Below, piece by piece: positions 26,970-39,964 of a stretch of DNA of 64,000 nucleotides. The DNA lies in NCBI RefSeq assembly GCF_006716115.1, contig NZ_VFOO01000001.1, positions 186,001 through 250,000 of the forward strand, in the 5' to 3' direction. A model generated the notes under the pieces. That model had not been told where the DNA came from. It searched no databases and saw only the letters and a list, made by a program, of their open reading frames with translations. Both the position numbers and the translations under genes were made by a program. This DNA is from Subtercola boreus. GTDB taxonomy: Bacteria > Actinomycetota > Actinomycetes > Actinomycetales > Microbacteriaceae. How positions within the stretch are numbered: the first letter of the stretch is position 1; the number at the start of each line of letters is the position of its first letter.

Positions 26970-27580
26970 CAGCGCGCACCGCCGTCCTGCGCCGCGTCAT
27001 CCGCCCCGGCGACGTGGGCCGCAGCGACATTTGCGTCGGCGACGTGCGCCGCCGCGACATCCGCCGGCACCTCGTCCACCACGGCCGCCGCGTGCTTCGG
27101 CTCGAACGACCAGGTCGGCGCCAGCTGCTGCAACCGCACCCCGCGAAGCTGCCAGAACGCCCACATGCCCGCCCAGAGCGCCGGTGTCAGTGCGCCCGCC
27201 CCGATCACGAGCCGGTCACGGTACAGCGTCTTGCCCGGTTCGTATGGGTCGGCCGACACGGCCATCCGGTGGTCCCATGTCGTGAACAGTTTCAGCGAAC
27301 CCGACGCCCCGTACCCTTTGTCGTGGATGATGCGCACCCCCGGGTGCTGCGTGCGCGAGCGGTCGATGTCGATCACCTGGCGACCCATCGGAACCAGCCC
27401 GAGCGCCTCGATCTCGACGCGGTTCTTGCCCTCGGGCCACGTCGTCGGGAAGCCGCCCTCCTCCAGCGAGACGATCTTCATCAGTGGCGCCGAGACCTCC
27501 CGGAACACGGCAGGGCTCTGCAGGGCCCGCCATGCGGCGTCGACGGAGCAGTCCAGAGTCAGTTTCAGCATCACCTTCAT
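26969..27580 (-). CDS. SRPBCC (START-like) family protein
   Basis: A 203-residue protein. The first 150 residues look like a helix-grip lipid/ligand-binding fold: MLKLTLDCSVDAAWRALQSP, LMKIVSLEEGGFPTTWPEG, SGSLKLFTTWDHRMAV. The end is an Ala-rich tail with repeated VAAAHVA/DAN units, which is probably disordered. ATG 27580 chosen; an in-frame start at 27595 would add five residues. No catalytic residues recognised. Pairs with the DUF1684 gene. Confidence 0.6.
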   Translation of the reverse strand: MKVMLKLTLDCSVDAAWRALQSPAVFREVSAPLMKIVSLEEGGFPTTWPEGKNRVEIEALGLVPMGRQVIDIDRSRTQHPGVRIIHDKGYGASGSLKLFTTWDHRMAVSADPYEPGKTLYRDRLVIGAGALTPALWAGMWAFWQLRGVRLQQLAPTWSFEPKHAAAVVDEVPADVAAAHVADANVAAAHVAGADDAAQDGGAR

Positions 27581-27642
27581 GCTTCCCAGTCTCACGCACC
27601 AGGGCTCCCGGCGCGCCCTGTTGACAGCACTACGATTGTCGG

Positions 27643-28206
27643 GTGAACACGAGCGACCCGGCCCCGAACGCCGCCCAGACCCACTACCAGGTGCGATTCG
27701 GTCGCGGTGAATCCGCTCTCGAGACGGTCGCGCGCCTCGCCGATGTGGCGATCTGGGTGGATGCCCTCCCCGACGTCCCGGCCGCCGGCCAGCCCCTGGC
27801 GGAGCGGGTCACGCCGGAGCTCCACGGGGTGCAGGTCATCCATGCCGACCTCCGAACGCGCTCGGCCGCAGCCGGGTGGATGCTCGAACAGCAGGTGCTG
27901 GCCGGTGACCGTGTCTCGGTCGCTGTCATAGCGGCGGACGACACCGTCGAGGACACCCTCGCCGCCGGCGCCGTGATCGACGCACTCGCCGCGCGCGGCA
28001 TCGACTTCGCCTCCCCGGAGGCGGCCGTGGCCTGCGCCTCATTCACCGGACTCGAACGCGCCGTCGGCCACCTCCTCACGGCCTCCGTCGCCGGGAGGTC
28101 GCTCGTCGCGGCCGGGCATGCCGTCGTCGTCGCCGACGCGAGCGAGATCGACGCCGAGGGCCCGGGCGCAAGCGGTATCGATTCCGAGCCCACGGTGGTT
28201 GCATAG
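27643..28206 (+). CDS. ComB-like (2-phosphosulfolactate phosphatase superfamily) protein, divergent
   Basis: A 187-residue protein. VRFGRGESALETVARLADVAIWVDAL at the start and GIDFASPEAAVACASF...LLTASVAGRSLVAAGH near the end follow the layout of ComB-type 2-phosphosulfolactate phosphatases, but several positions expected to bind magnesium and phosphate are not obvious. No coenzyme M pathway is expected in this lineage, so the substrate is unknown. It starts at GTG 27643, divergent from the SRPBCC gene, and is followed 42 bases later by a DUF427 gene on the same strand. Confidence 0.45.
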   Translation: MNTSDPAPNAAQTHYQVRFGRGESALETVARLADVAIWVDALPDVPAAGQPLAERVTPELHGVQVIHADLRTRSAAAGWMLEQQVLAGDRVSVAVIAADDTVEDTLAAGAVIDALAARGIDFASPEAAVACASFTGLERAVGHLLTASVAGRSLVAAGHAVVVADASEIDAEGPGASGIDSEPTVVA

Positions 28207-28248
28207 TCTGTGCGGCCGAACCGGTCCGCGATCGATGTGGAGGAACCC

Positions 28249-28551
28249 ATGAAAGCCGTCATCAACGGAACCGTCATCGCCGAGGCTCCGAAAGAAGACC
28301 TCATCGCCATCGAAGGCAACTGGTACTTCCCGCCGTCGAGCGTCAAGAGCGACTACCTCGTCGAGAGCGCCACGCCCTACACCTGCCCGTGGAAGGGCGA
28401 GTGCCAGTACTTCAGCGTGAAGGACGGCGACGAGACCCTGAAGGATCGCGCCTGGAGCTACCCGACGCCCTACTCGTCGGGCATCGACCGCGTCGGCAAG
28501 GACTTCAGCAACTACGTCGCGTTCTGGAAAGAAGTGAACGTCAGCGAGTAG
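28249..28551 (+). CDS. DUF427 domain-containing protein
   Basis: A compact 100-residue cytosolic protein. MKAVINGTVIAEAPKEDL leads to the family signature TPYTCPWKGECQYFSV and AWSYPTPYSSG. Function unknown; the fold is a small beta barrel. GGAGG precedes ATG 28249 by a good distance. Convergent with the SprT-like gene six bases away. Confidence 0.88.
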   Translation: MKAVINGTVIAEAPKEDLIAIEGNWYFPPSSVKSDYLVESATPYTCPWKGECQYFSVKDGDETLKDRAWSYPTPYSSGIDRVGKDFSNYVAFWKEVNVSE

Positions 28552-28557
28552 CGTGCT

Positions 28558-29076
28558 CTACCGCGGGCTCCCGGCCAGCCGTCTCGACGCGGCCGGGATC
28601 TCGCGGTGCACCCACTGGATCACGAACGCCCGGTCGAAACGCTTCGAGCACGCACCGCAGGCCAACACCCGCGCGGGCTTCCGGTAGCGGTAGTGCTGGT
28701 GGCCGTTCGGGCAGGTGCCGATCCATGGCGCGAGTTCGTCGGCTATGGCCCCCTGGTGCAGGCGCTTGCCCTCGTAGCCCAGCTCCTTCGCGATCGCCCG
28801 CCATTTCGGCCCGTGTCCACTCCGCGAACCCGCCATGGCGTGCGCGATCTCGTGCAGCAGCACCTGGTGGATCTCGTCGTCTTCGTAGCGTGCCGCGAGG
28901 TAGCGCGAGACGGTGATCCTCTTCAGGGAGTAGTTGCACTGGCCGGCGCGGGTCTTCGCATTGTCGAAACCGAACGTCCACGCTCCGCGCGCCGCATCAG
29001 TATCTGGGTGCAGCGTGTCGAGGTGCAGCGCGATGAGGGCTTCGGCCCAGGTTCGCACGCGGTGTAGATCTGCCAC
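28558..29076 (-). CDS. SprT-like zinc metalloprotease domain protein
   Basis: A 172-residue protein with the zinc motif HEIAHAMAG (about residue 75) followed by GHGPKWRAIAKELGY, as in SprT/Spartan domains. A C-terminal zinc ribbon is formed by CPNGHQHYRY and LACGACSKRF. SprT-like proteins act on DNA-protein crosslinks in eukaryotes; bacterial functions are poorly known. Same strand as the TPR and sugar dehydrogenase genes upstream. Confidence 0.85.
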   Translation of the reverse strand: MADLHRVRTWAEALIALHLDTLHPDTDAARGAWTFGFDNAKTRAGQCNYSLKRITVSRYLAARYEDDEIHQVLLHEIAHAMAGSRSGHGPKWRAIAKELGYEGKRLHQGAIADELAPWIGTCPNGHQHYRYRKPARVLACGACSKRFDRAFVIQWVHREIPAASRRLAGSPR

Positions 29077-29112
29077 GCCAGAAGCCTAATTCACGCCGCC
29101 GACAGCCGCGCC

Positions 29113-29625
29113 CTACTTGCCGAGGAACGCCTCGGCCACACCGATCGCGATGAGCGAACTCTCGAGCTGGTCCATGGATGCCCCGGCCTTCTCCCAGAGC
29201 ACGACAGCCGCCTTGAAGTCGGCCAGCGCCTCCCGGTACTCGCGCTGGTCGAAGAGCACCCGCCCGCGGTTGTGCAGGGCGGTCGCCTCGAGCGAGGTCC
29301 ACTCGTGGCCGTGCGCCTCCTCGGCGCAGATGGTCAGGTCGGTGAGGGCAGGCACCAGCTTGCCCTGGTACTGCTGCACCTGGGCGCGGCGGATGCGGGC
29401 GGCCAGTCCCTGCTCCCGATCGCCCGAGAACCGGGCCTGGCGGAGCGCCTCGTTGGCGATGTCCCAGGCCTCATCGAGCCGACCGAGCAGGCGCAGCAGG
29501 TTGAGCTTCTCGTTCAGTGCCGACAGGCTCCGGAGCGAGCCGAGTTCGGTGAGCCGCTGCTCTGCGGCGGCCACATCCACGGTCTCGCGCAGGGTCTTCG
29601 GGTCGTAGCCGGTGATGATGCTCAA
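29113..29625 (-). CDS. Tetratricopeptide-repeat protein
   Basis: A 170-residue all-helical protein. Helix pairs such as LLRLLGRLDEAWDIANEALRQA, ARIRRAQVQQYQGKLVPAL and ALHNRGRVLFDQREYREALA fit three to four TPR motifs. No signal peptide or catalytic region. A protein-interaction role is likely; its partner is unknown. It lies between the sugar dehydrogenase and SprT genes, all on one strand. Confidence 0.7.
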   Translation of the reverse strand: MSIITGYDPKTLRETVDVAAAEQRLTELGSLRSLSALNEKLNLLRLLGRLDEAWDIANEALRQARFSGDREQGLAARIRRAQVQQYQGKLVPALTDLTICAEEAHGHEWTSLEATALHNRGRVLFDQREYREALADFKAAVVLWEKAGASMDQLESSLIAIGVAEAFLGK

Positions 29626-29664
29626 GGGTGACGCTCCTGGTTCGGTTCTGTTCCAGCTTACGGC

Positions 29665-31146
29665 TCAGGATGCGCCCGGCGAGAGAGCAACACGGGCCAG
29701 TCGGTCGTCCCCGGCCTGTGGAGAACCTCTCCCATCGGTGTTGTTGGTGAGGAGAAGGAGCCCGGTGCCGTCGGCGGTGGCCACGACATCCCGGATGCGG
29801 CCGAGCGTCCCCGCGTAGTAGCTCACGACGAGCGTGCTGCTGAGCGCCGGAGTGTCGCCGCCGGGCGTGATCGACCACAGCCGCTCACCGCCGAGCCCCG
29901 CCATGAAGAGGGTGCCGCCGACCATGGCGAGCCCGCTCGGGCTCGCCTCATCCGTCGACCACTCGACGATCGGGTTGGTGAAACCGTGCACGGTTCCGCC
30001 CGGCCCGCCCTCGCCGAACCCCTCGACACCGGGCCAGCCGTAGTTCGCGCCCGGGGTGATGACGTTGAGTTCGTCCCACGTGTTCTGGCCGAACTCGGCG
30101 GCGTACATCGTGCCGTCCGAGCTCCACGCCATCCCCTGCGAGTTGCGGTGCCCGAGGCTGTAGACCGGTGACCCGGCAAACGGGTTGTCGCCCGGAACCG
30201 CCCCCGTCGGAGTCACCCTGAGGATCTTCCCCGACAGCGACTCGACCCGCTGCGCGTTCGCCGACTGGTTCGCGTCGCCGGCCGTGATGTAGAGCATCCC
30301 GTCGGGCCCGAAGAGGATGCGTCCACCATTGTGGTTCGAAGCCTTCGGGATCCCCGTGAGCACGTCGCTCGCAGCGCCCAGGCTGAACGCGCCGGGGCCG
30401 CCCTCCAGCGGCATCCGCACCACGCGGTTGTCGCTCGCGGTGGTGAGGTACGCATAGAGGTAGGTGGCGGCGGCTGCGGTCGTCGCGCTGGTCGCGCTGG
30501 CTCCGGATGTCGCGGCTGCGCCCGCGCCGCCCGCGCCGCCGTCCGCGGCTGCGCTCGTGCCTGCGAGAACGCCGGTCGTGTCGACGTAGGCGGCGAGGCC
30601 CAGCAGCCCGCCCTCGCCGGCGGCCGCCACTCCGGGCACCGTTCCGATCGCTCCGGCGCTCCCATCCGCCCGGATCTCCTTCACCACCCCTGTGCCCCGT
30701 TCATCGACGAGAACCGTCCCGCCCGGCAGGGTCACGATCGACCACGGCGCGTCGAGCTCATCGGCGACGGTCGCGGGGTCGCCCTCGGGGTGCACCGCTC
30801 CCGTCACCGACGCGCCGGCGCCGCCCGTTCCCGCGCCGCCCCACGGATTCGCGGCGCCCGCGCTCGCTCCGTCCGTGGCAGGCGCCGTCGCGGCGGCACT
30901 CGGCCCGACTGTCGTGGGCGCCGCACTCGCGGTCCCGCCCGCGCCCGGCCCCGCCTCCGACGCACCCGTGCATCCGCTGACCGCCAGCACGACGGCCACC
31001 CCGAATCCCGCGGCACCGCCGAAAGCTCCCCGCCGCCGTGCTCCCCGCCGCTCTGCTCCCCGCCACCCTGCGCCCCACCCCAGACGCCTCACCCGGGCAT
31101 CCACCCGCCGAGCGCCCACCGGCCATCCGCTCGCCACTCTCGTCAT
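29665..31146 (-). CDS. PQQ-type glucose/sorbosone dehydrogenase-like lipoprotein
   Basis: A 493-residue exported protein. The Arg-rich start and hydrophobic segment end in the lipobox AVSGCTG, followed by a long Ala/Gly/Thr linker. The six-bladed propeller has LDAPWSIVTLPGGTVLVDER, ASNHNGGRILFGPDGMLYIT, VYSLGHRNSQGMAW, YAAEFGQNTWDELN and ITPGANYGWPGVEG, as in the GSDH family. Many members bind PQQ, but actinomycete homologues may be non-enzymatic. A low-complexity Ala/Ser/Thr insert sits in one blade. The start is uncertain because the first 35 residues are unusually basic. Confidence 0.83.
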   Translation of the reverse strand: MTRVASGWPVGARRVDARVRRLGWGAGWRGAERRGARRRGAFGGAAGFGVAVVLAVSGCTGASEAGPGAGGTASAAPTTVGPSAAATAPATDGASAGAANPWGGAGTGGAGASVTGAVHPEGDPATVADELDAPWSIVTLPGGTVLVDERGTGVVKEIRADGSAGAIGTVPGVAAAGEGGLLGLAAYVDTTGVLAGTSAAADGGAGGAGAAATSGASATSATTAAAATYLYAYLTTASDNRVVRMPLEGGPGAFSLGAASDVLTGIPKASNHNGGRILFGPDGMLYITAGDANQSANAQRVESLSGKILRVTPTGAVPGDNPFAGSPVYSLGHRNSQGMAWSSDGTMYAAEFGQNTWDELNVITPGANYGWPGVEGFGEGGPGGTVHGFTNPIVEWSTDEASPSGLAMVGGTLFMAGLGGERLWSITPGGDTPALSSTLVVSYYAGTLGRIRDVVATADGTGLLLLTNNTDGRGSPQAGDDRLARVALSPGAS

Positions 31147-31181
31147 CGGTCGGCCTCCGGTCGCTCAGCGGAACTGCGGTC

Positions 31182-32081
31182 CTAGCCCACACTGCCCGGT
31201 TTCACTTGGAAGATGCTGCGTGCGGGCGGCGGCGAGGGCATGGCCGTCTGATCCGTCACGACCGGTGCGCTCGCGATGAAAGCCTTCAGTTCCCGCCCGT
31301 CGACGACCTTCGCCGGGGTGGGGTCGCTCGCCACGAGGCGCGGCATCCGCTCGAACGGCAGCGGAGCATCCGACGCGAACATCACGACGTTGCCGAACCG
31401 CCTGGACTTCAGCACCTGCGGGTCGACGACCACCGCGACGTGCGCGAACACCGCGCTGAGGGTCGCGGCCTGGCTGCGGGCGAAAGCGAGCCCCGCCCCG
31501 TCGGCGACGTTTGCGGCGAGGATGCCCGTCTCCTTCATCAACGCGGATGCCAGGGTGTAGAACTCCACACTGGTCACGTGCGCTGGGGTCCGGGCGCCGG
31601 AGAACACGTCGACCACCAGAACGTCGACCGTGCCTCTCAGTCCGTGCGGCAGCTTCGCCAGCACCTCCCGCGCATCGCCGTGCCGCACACGGATCTGCGC
31701 CCCCTGCGGAAACGGGAGCTGCTCCCTGACGAAGTCGACCAGCTCACTCTCGAGCTCGACGACCTGCTGCCGCGACCCGGGCCGCGTCGCCGCGACGTAA
31801 CGGGGGAGCGTGAACGCACCTCCACCGAGGTGCAGCGCCGTGATCGCCTCGCCGTCCGGCGCCACGAGGTCGATCCCGTGCCCGATGCGTCGCACGTACT
31901 CGAAGGCCAGGTAGGTCGGATCGTCGAGCGCCACGTGGGACTGCGGCGTGCCGTCGACCACCAGCGTGAACGCCCCCGGCTGGTGCCGGTCGGCCTCGAC
32001 GACCGCCCGCATCCCGTTCCCGAGCGTGACCGCCGGATGCTCCCCGTCGCCCCCGCGTCGCCTGCCGTTTCTCTCGCTCAC
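31182..32081 (-). CDS. Spermidine synthase-like methyltransferase-fold protein (copy 1)
   Basis: A 299-residue Rossmann protein of the spermidine synthase superfamily: ALHLGGGAFTLPRYVAATRP (SAM-binding loop), VVELESELVDFV, VRHGDAREVL, VDVLVVDVFSGARTPAHV and SVEFYTLASALMKETGIL. The polyamine substrate-binding region is not convincing and no SpeD-like decarboxylase is near, so a role in polyamine synthesis is not certain. A paralogue with the same motifs lies at 42299-43243, on the other side of rpoBC. It heads a minus-strand run with the sugar dehydrogenase, TPR and SprT genes. Confidence 0.78.
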   Translation of the reverse strand: MSERNGRRRGGDGEHPAVTLGNGMRAVVEADRHQPGAFTLVVDGTPQSHVALDDPTYLAFEYVRRIGHGIDLVAPDGEAITALHLGGGAFTLPRYVAATRPGSRQQVVELESELVDFVREQLPFPQGAQIRVRHGDAREVLAKLPHGLRGTVDVLVVDVFSGARTPAHVTSVEFYTLASALMKETGILAANVADGAGLAFARSQAATLSAVFAHVAVVVDPQVLKSRRFGNVVMFASDAPLPFERMPRLVASDPTPAKVVDGRELKAFIASAPVVTDQTAMPSPPPARSIFQVKPGSVG

Positions 32082-32159
32082 CCTCCGACCCTAAACCCCG
32101 GCGCAGCAGCCGCGGAGTCGCGGTTATACCTCAGAGCGCGAAAATGGTCAAGATTCGAG

Positions 32160-32188
32160 TGGACAAGTGGCCAGGAGCGGCATATAGT
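32160..32188 (+). promoter_or_regulatory. rpoBC promoter
   Basis: TGGACA (32160-32165) and TATAGT (32183-32188) have an exact 17-base spacer, close to the housekeeping sigma consensus. It predicts transcription from about 32195, leaving a leader of nearly 200 nt before rpoB. Confidence 0.7.
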
Positions 32189-32392
32189 TGTTCTTTGCGC
32201 TCCCAGTACTCCTATGCCTTCATATTGCGGTCGGCTCGCGCTGCAGTTTCTTCTTCGTCAGATGGAACCGCAGCATCACTCCAGAACCCCTGTGCATATC
32301 ACCGGCAGGCGGGTTTTGTTCGAGGGTCTGGCGAGTTCGACCAAAAGTAAACCCAGTACTGAGACCCGACGGGGTCCACGGAGGTTATTTCC
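32189..32392 (+). promoter_or_regulatory. rpoB mRNA leader
   Basis: No gene is seen in the gap 32082-32392 apart from this untranslated region. AACCCCTG (32285-32292) can pair with CAGGCGGGTT (32306-32315), followed by TTGTT, resembling a weak attenuator. GGAGG at 32380-32384 is the rpoB ribosome binding site, 8 bases before the TTG start. Confidence 0.45.
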
Positions 32393-35300
32393 TTGGCTGC
32401 TGCGAGCAACGCAACCACCACCACACCCAAGAACGGTCGCGGAGCATCGCGACTCTCGTTCGCCAAAATTTCTGACAACCTGACTGTTCCCGATCTGCTT
32501 GCACTGCAGACCGAGAGCTTCGACTGGCTCGTGGGCAACGACGTGTGGAAGGCACGCGTCGCTGAAGCGAAGGAGCAGGGTCGCAAAGACCTTCCTGAGC
32601 ACTCCGGCCTCGATGAGATCTTCGAGGAGATCTCCCCGATCGAAGACCTCGGCGAGACCATGCAGCTCAGCTTCACGAGCCCGTTCCTCGAGCCCGAGAA
32701 GTACACGATCGACGAGTGCAAGGAGCGCGGCAAGACCTACGCCGCCCCGCTCTACGTCGAGGCTGAGTTCATGAACCACCTCACCGGTGAGATCAAGACC
32801 CAGACCGTCTTCATGGGCGACTTCCCCCTGATGACCGAGAAGGGCACGTTCATCATCAACGGCACCGAGCGTGTCGTCGTGTCCCAGCTCGTGCGGAGCC
32901 CGGGTGTGTACTTCGACCGCCAGCTCGAGAAGACCTCCGACAAGGACATCTACTCGGCCCGCGTCATCCCGAGCCGTGGTGCCTGGCTCGAGTTCGAGAT
33001 CGACAAGCGCGACCAGGTCGGTGTGCGCATCGACCGCAAGCGCAAGCAGAGCGTCACCGTGTTCCTGAAGGCCCTCGGCCTCACGAGCGAGGAGATCCTC
33101 GAGCAGTTCAAGGGCTACTCCTCCATCGAGGCGACCCTCGAGAAGGACTCCATCCTGACGAAGGAAGAGGCCCTCAAGGACATCTACCGGAAGCTCCGCC
33201 CGGGCGAGCAGGTTGCTGCCGAGGCCGCGCGTGCGCTGCTCGACAACTTCTACTTCAACCCGAAGCGCTACGACCTCGCGAAGGTCGGTCGTTACAAGAT
33301 CAACCGCAAGCTCGGTATCGAGAGCGAGCTGTCGAACTCCGTTCTGACGAACGAAGACATCATCGCGACGATCAAGTACCTCGTGGCCCTCCACGAGAAC
33401 CAGACCACGCTTCCCGGCACCCGTGGTGGCAAGTCCGTCGACATCCGTCTCGACATCGACGACATCGACCACTTCGGCAACCGTCGCATCCGTGCCGTCG
33501 GCGAACTCATCCAGAACCAGGTGCGTACGGGTCTGTCCCGTATGGAGCGCGTGGTTCGCGAGCGGATGACCACGCAGGACATCGAGGCGATCACCCCGCA
33601 GACCCTGATCAACGTGCGCCCCGTCGTCGCCGCGATCAAGGAGTTCTTCGGTACCTCCCAGCTGTCGCAGTTCATGGACCAGAACAATCCCCTCGCGGGC
33701 CTGACGCACAAGCGTCGACTCTCCGCGCTGGGCCCGGGTGGTCTGTCCCGTGAGCGTGCCGGCGTCGAGGTTCGCGACGTGCACCCCAGCCACTACGGCC
33801 GCATGTGCCCGATCGAGACCCCGGAAGGCCCGAACATCGGCCTGATCGGTTCGCTCGCATCGTTCGCCCGCATCAACTCGTTCGGTTTCATCGAGACCCC
33901 GTACCGTCGCGTCGTCGACGGCGTCGTCACCGAGACCATCGACTACCTGACCGCGAGCGAAGAAGACGAGTACGTGGTGGCCCAGGCCAACGCGCCTCTG
34001 ACGAAGGACGCCCGTTTCGCCGAGCCCCGCGTGCTTGCACGCAAAAAGGGTGGCGAGGTCGACCTCTTCCCGATCGAGACGATCGGCTACATGGATGTCT
34101 CGCCCCGCCAGATGGTGTCGGTCGCGACGTCGCTCATCCCGTTCCTCGAGCACGACGATGCGAACCGCGCCCTCATGGGTGCGAACATGCAGCGCCAGGC
34201 CGTGCCGCTCCTGATGAGCGACAGCCCCCTGGTCGGTACCGGTATGGAGGGCTTCGCGGCCGTCGACGCCGGTGACGTGGTCACCACCCAGCACGCCGGT
34301 GTCGTGCAGGAGGTTTCGGCTGACGCCGTCTCCGTTCTGCTCGACGAGGGCGGGGTCGAGACCTACTACCTCCGCAAGTTCGACCGCTCGAACCAGGGCA
34401 CGAGCTACAACCAGCGCGTCATCGTCAACGAGGGTGACCGCGTCGAGGTCGGAGAGGTCATCGCCGATGGTCCCGCCACCGAGAACGGTGAGCTCGCGCT
34501 CGGCAAGAACCTCCTCGTGGCGTTCATGCCGTGGGAGGGCTACAACTTCGAAGACGCGATGATCCTCAGCCAGAACCTGGTGAAGGACGACACGCTCTCC
34601 TCGATCCACATCGAAGAGTACGAAGTCGATGCTCGCGACACCAAGCTCGGCAAGGAGGAGATCACGCGTGACCTCCCGAACGTCAGCCCGGAGCTGCTCG
34701 CCGACCTCGACGAGCGTGGAATCATCCGGATCGGTGCCGAGGTCCGCCCCGGCGACATCCTCGTCGGCAAGGTGACACCCAAGGGTGAGACCGAGCTCTC
34801 CGCCGAGGAGCGACTGCTCCGCGCGATCTTCAACGAGAAGAGCCGCGAAGTGCGCGACACCAGCCTCAAGGTGCCCCACGGTGAGCGTGGAACCATCATC
34901 GCCGTCAAGGAGTTCTCTGCCGAGAACGACGACGAGCTCGGTTCCGGCGTCAACCAGCGCGTGGTCGTCTACATCGCCCAGAAGCGCAAGATCACCGAGG
35001 GTGACAAGCTCGCCGGCCGCCACGGCAACAAGGGTGTCATCGCGAAGATCCTGCCCGTGGAAGACATGCCGTTCCTCGCAGACGGTACCCCCGTCGACGT
35101 GGTGCTCAACCCGCTCGGTATCCCCGGCCGCATGAACTTCGGCCAGGTGCTGGAGATCCACCTCGGGTGGATCGCCAAGCAGGGCTGGAAGGTCGAGGGC
35201 AAGAGCAACAAGTGGGCCGGCCGTCTCCCCGAGGCCGCACACGAGGCTGCCCCGAACACGAAGGTCGCGACCCCCGTGTTCGACGGTGCGCTCGAAGAGG

Positions 35301-35884
35301 AGATCGGTGGTCTGCTCGACTCGACCCTCGTGACCCGCGACGGCGACCGCCTGATCAACGGCACCGGTAAGGCGACGCTCTTCGATGGCCGCTCCGGCGA
35401 GCCGTTCCCCGAGCCCATCTCGGTCGGCTACATGTACATCCTGAAGCTCCACCACCTCGTCGACGACAAGATCCACGCTCGTTCGACCGGTCCGTACTCC
35501 ATGATCACGCAGCAGCCGCTGGGTGGTAAGGCACAGTTCGGTGGGCAGCGCTTCGGTGAGATGGAAGTGTGGGCGCTCGAGGCCTACGGCGCCGCATACG
35601 CACTGCAGGAGCTCCTGACGATCAAGTCGGATGACATCCTCGGCCGCGTGAAGGTGTACGAAGCGATCGTCAAGGGTGAGAACATCCAGGAGCCGGGTAT
35701 CCCCGAGTCCTTCAAGGTGCTCATCAAGGAGATGCAGTCGCTCTGCCTGAACGTGGAAGTGCTGTCTGCCGACGGCACTGCGGTCAGCCTGCGCGACACC
35801 GATGACGAGGTCTTCCGCGCTGCAGAAGAGCTCGGCATCAACATCTCCACGCGGTTCGAGAACTCGTCTATCGACGACATCTAA
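32393..35884 (+). CDS. rpoB: DNA-directed RNA polymerase subunit beta
   Basis: The 1,163-residue beta subunit of RNA polymerase. The rifampicin pocket reads [15 protein letters not shown] and [13 protein letters not shown] (about 419-447) with the sensitive-type Asp, His and Ser, so no rif-resistance change is seen. [20 protein letters not shown] and the C-terminal [20 protein letters not shown] are intact. Translation starts at TTG 32393 (Leu-Ala-Ala-Ala-Ser codons) after a good GGAGG; no ATG or GTG fits the conserved N-terminus ([20 protein letters not shown]) better. Cotranscribed with rpoC, 66 bases downstream. Confidence 0.98.
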   Translation: MAAASNATTTTPKNGRGASRLSFAKISDNLTVPDLLALQTESFDWLVGNDVWKARVAEAKEQGRKDLPEHSGLDEIFEEISPIEDLGETMQLSFTSPFLEPEKYTIDECKERGKTYAAPLYVEAEFMNHLTGEIKTQTVFMGDFPLMTEKGTFIINGTERVVVSQLVRSPGVYFDRQLEKTSDKDIYSARVIPSRGAWLEFEIDKRDQVGVRIDRKRKQSVTVFLKALGLTSEEILEQFKGYSSIEATLEKDSILTKEEALKDIYRKLRPGEQVAAEAARALLDNFYFNPKRYDLAKVGRYKINRKLGIESELSNSVLTNEDIIATIKYLVALHENQTTLPGTRGGKSVDIRLDIDDIDHFGNRRIRAVGELIQNQVRTGLSRMERVVRERMTTQDIEAITPQTLINVRPVVAAIKEFFGTSQLSQFMDQNNPLAGLTHKRRLSALGPGGLSRERAGVEVRDVHPSHYGRMCPIETPEGPNIGLIGSLASFARINSFGFIETPYRRVVDGVVTETIDYLTASEEDEYVVAQANAPLTKDARFAEPRVLARKKGGEVDLFPIETIGYMDVSPRQMVSVATSLIPFLEHDDANRALMGANMQRQAVPLLMSDSPLVGTGMEGFAAVDAGDVVTTQHAGVVQEVSADAVSVLLDEGGVETYYLRKFDRSNQGTSYNQRVIVNEGDRVEVGEVIADGPATENGELALGKNLLVAFMPWEGYNFEDAMILSQNLVKDDTLSSIHIEEYEVDARDTKLGKEEITRDLPNVSPELLADLDERGIIRIGAEVRPGDILVGKVTPKGETELSAEERLLRAIFNEKSREVRDTSLKVPHGERGTIIAVKEFSAENDDELGSGVNQRVVVYIAQKRKITEGDKLAGRHGNKGVIAKILPVEDMPFLADGTPVDVVLNPLGIPGRMNFGQVLEIHLGWIAKQGWKVEGKSNKWAGRLPEAAHEAAPNTKVATPVFDGALEEEIGGLLDSTLVTRDGDRLINGTGKATLFDGRSGEPFPEPISVGYMYILKLHHLVDDKIHARSTGPYSMITQQPLGGKAQFGGQRFGEMEVWALEAYGAAYALQELLTIKSDDILGRVKVYEAIVKGENIQEPGIPESFKVLIKEMQSLCLNVEVLSADGTAVSLRDTDDEVFRAAEELGINISTRFENSSIDDI

Positions 35885-35950
35885 GCCGAACCTCTGCGCT
35901 AGCTAGAACCCAACTTTCGCTACCTTCCTACTCCAGGAGAGAAGAAAAAA

Positions 35951-39850
<3,900 letters not shown>

Positions 39851-39867
39851 GCACTGACCGCGTGACC

Positions 39868-39903
39868 AGAAGGGCCCTCTCGCTTCGGCGAGGGGGCCCT
39901 TCT
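39868..39903 (+). terminator. rpoBC terminator
   Basis: AGAAGGGCCCTCTCGC (39868-39883) and GCGAGGGGGCCCTTCT (39888-39903) pair over 16 bp, with one G-U, around a stable TTCG tetraloop. It sits 18 bases past the rpoC stop. Confidence 0.85.
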
Positions 39904-39964
39904 TCCGTGTCGGGGAGGTGCCGCGGCGCGCCTAGACTTGCCTGATGACTCTCTCAGGATGCTC

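Noticed and set aside
32144-32350. Short open frame upstream of rpoB
   Set aside because: It overlaps the predicted promoter and leader and has no family resemblance.
32276-35476. 1,066-codon open frame on the minus strand opposite rpoB
   Set aside because: It is the antisense shadow of a strongly biased high-GC gene. Its product is rich in Val, Asp, Leu and His with no domain, and rpoB is certain.
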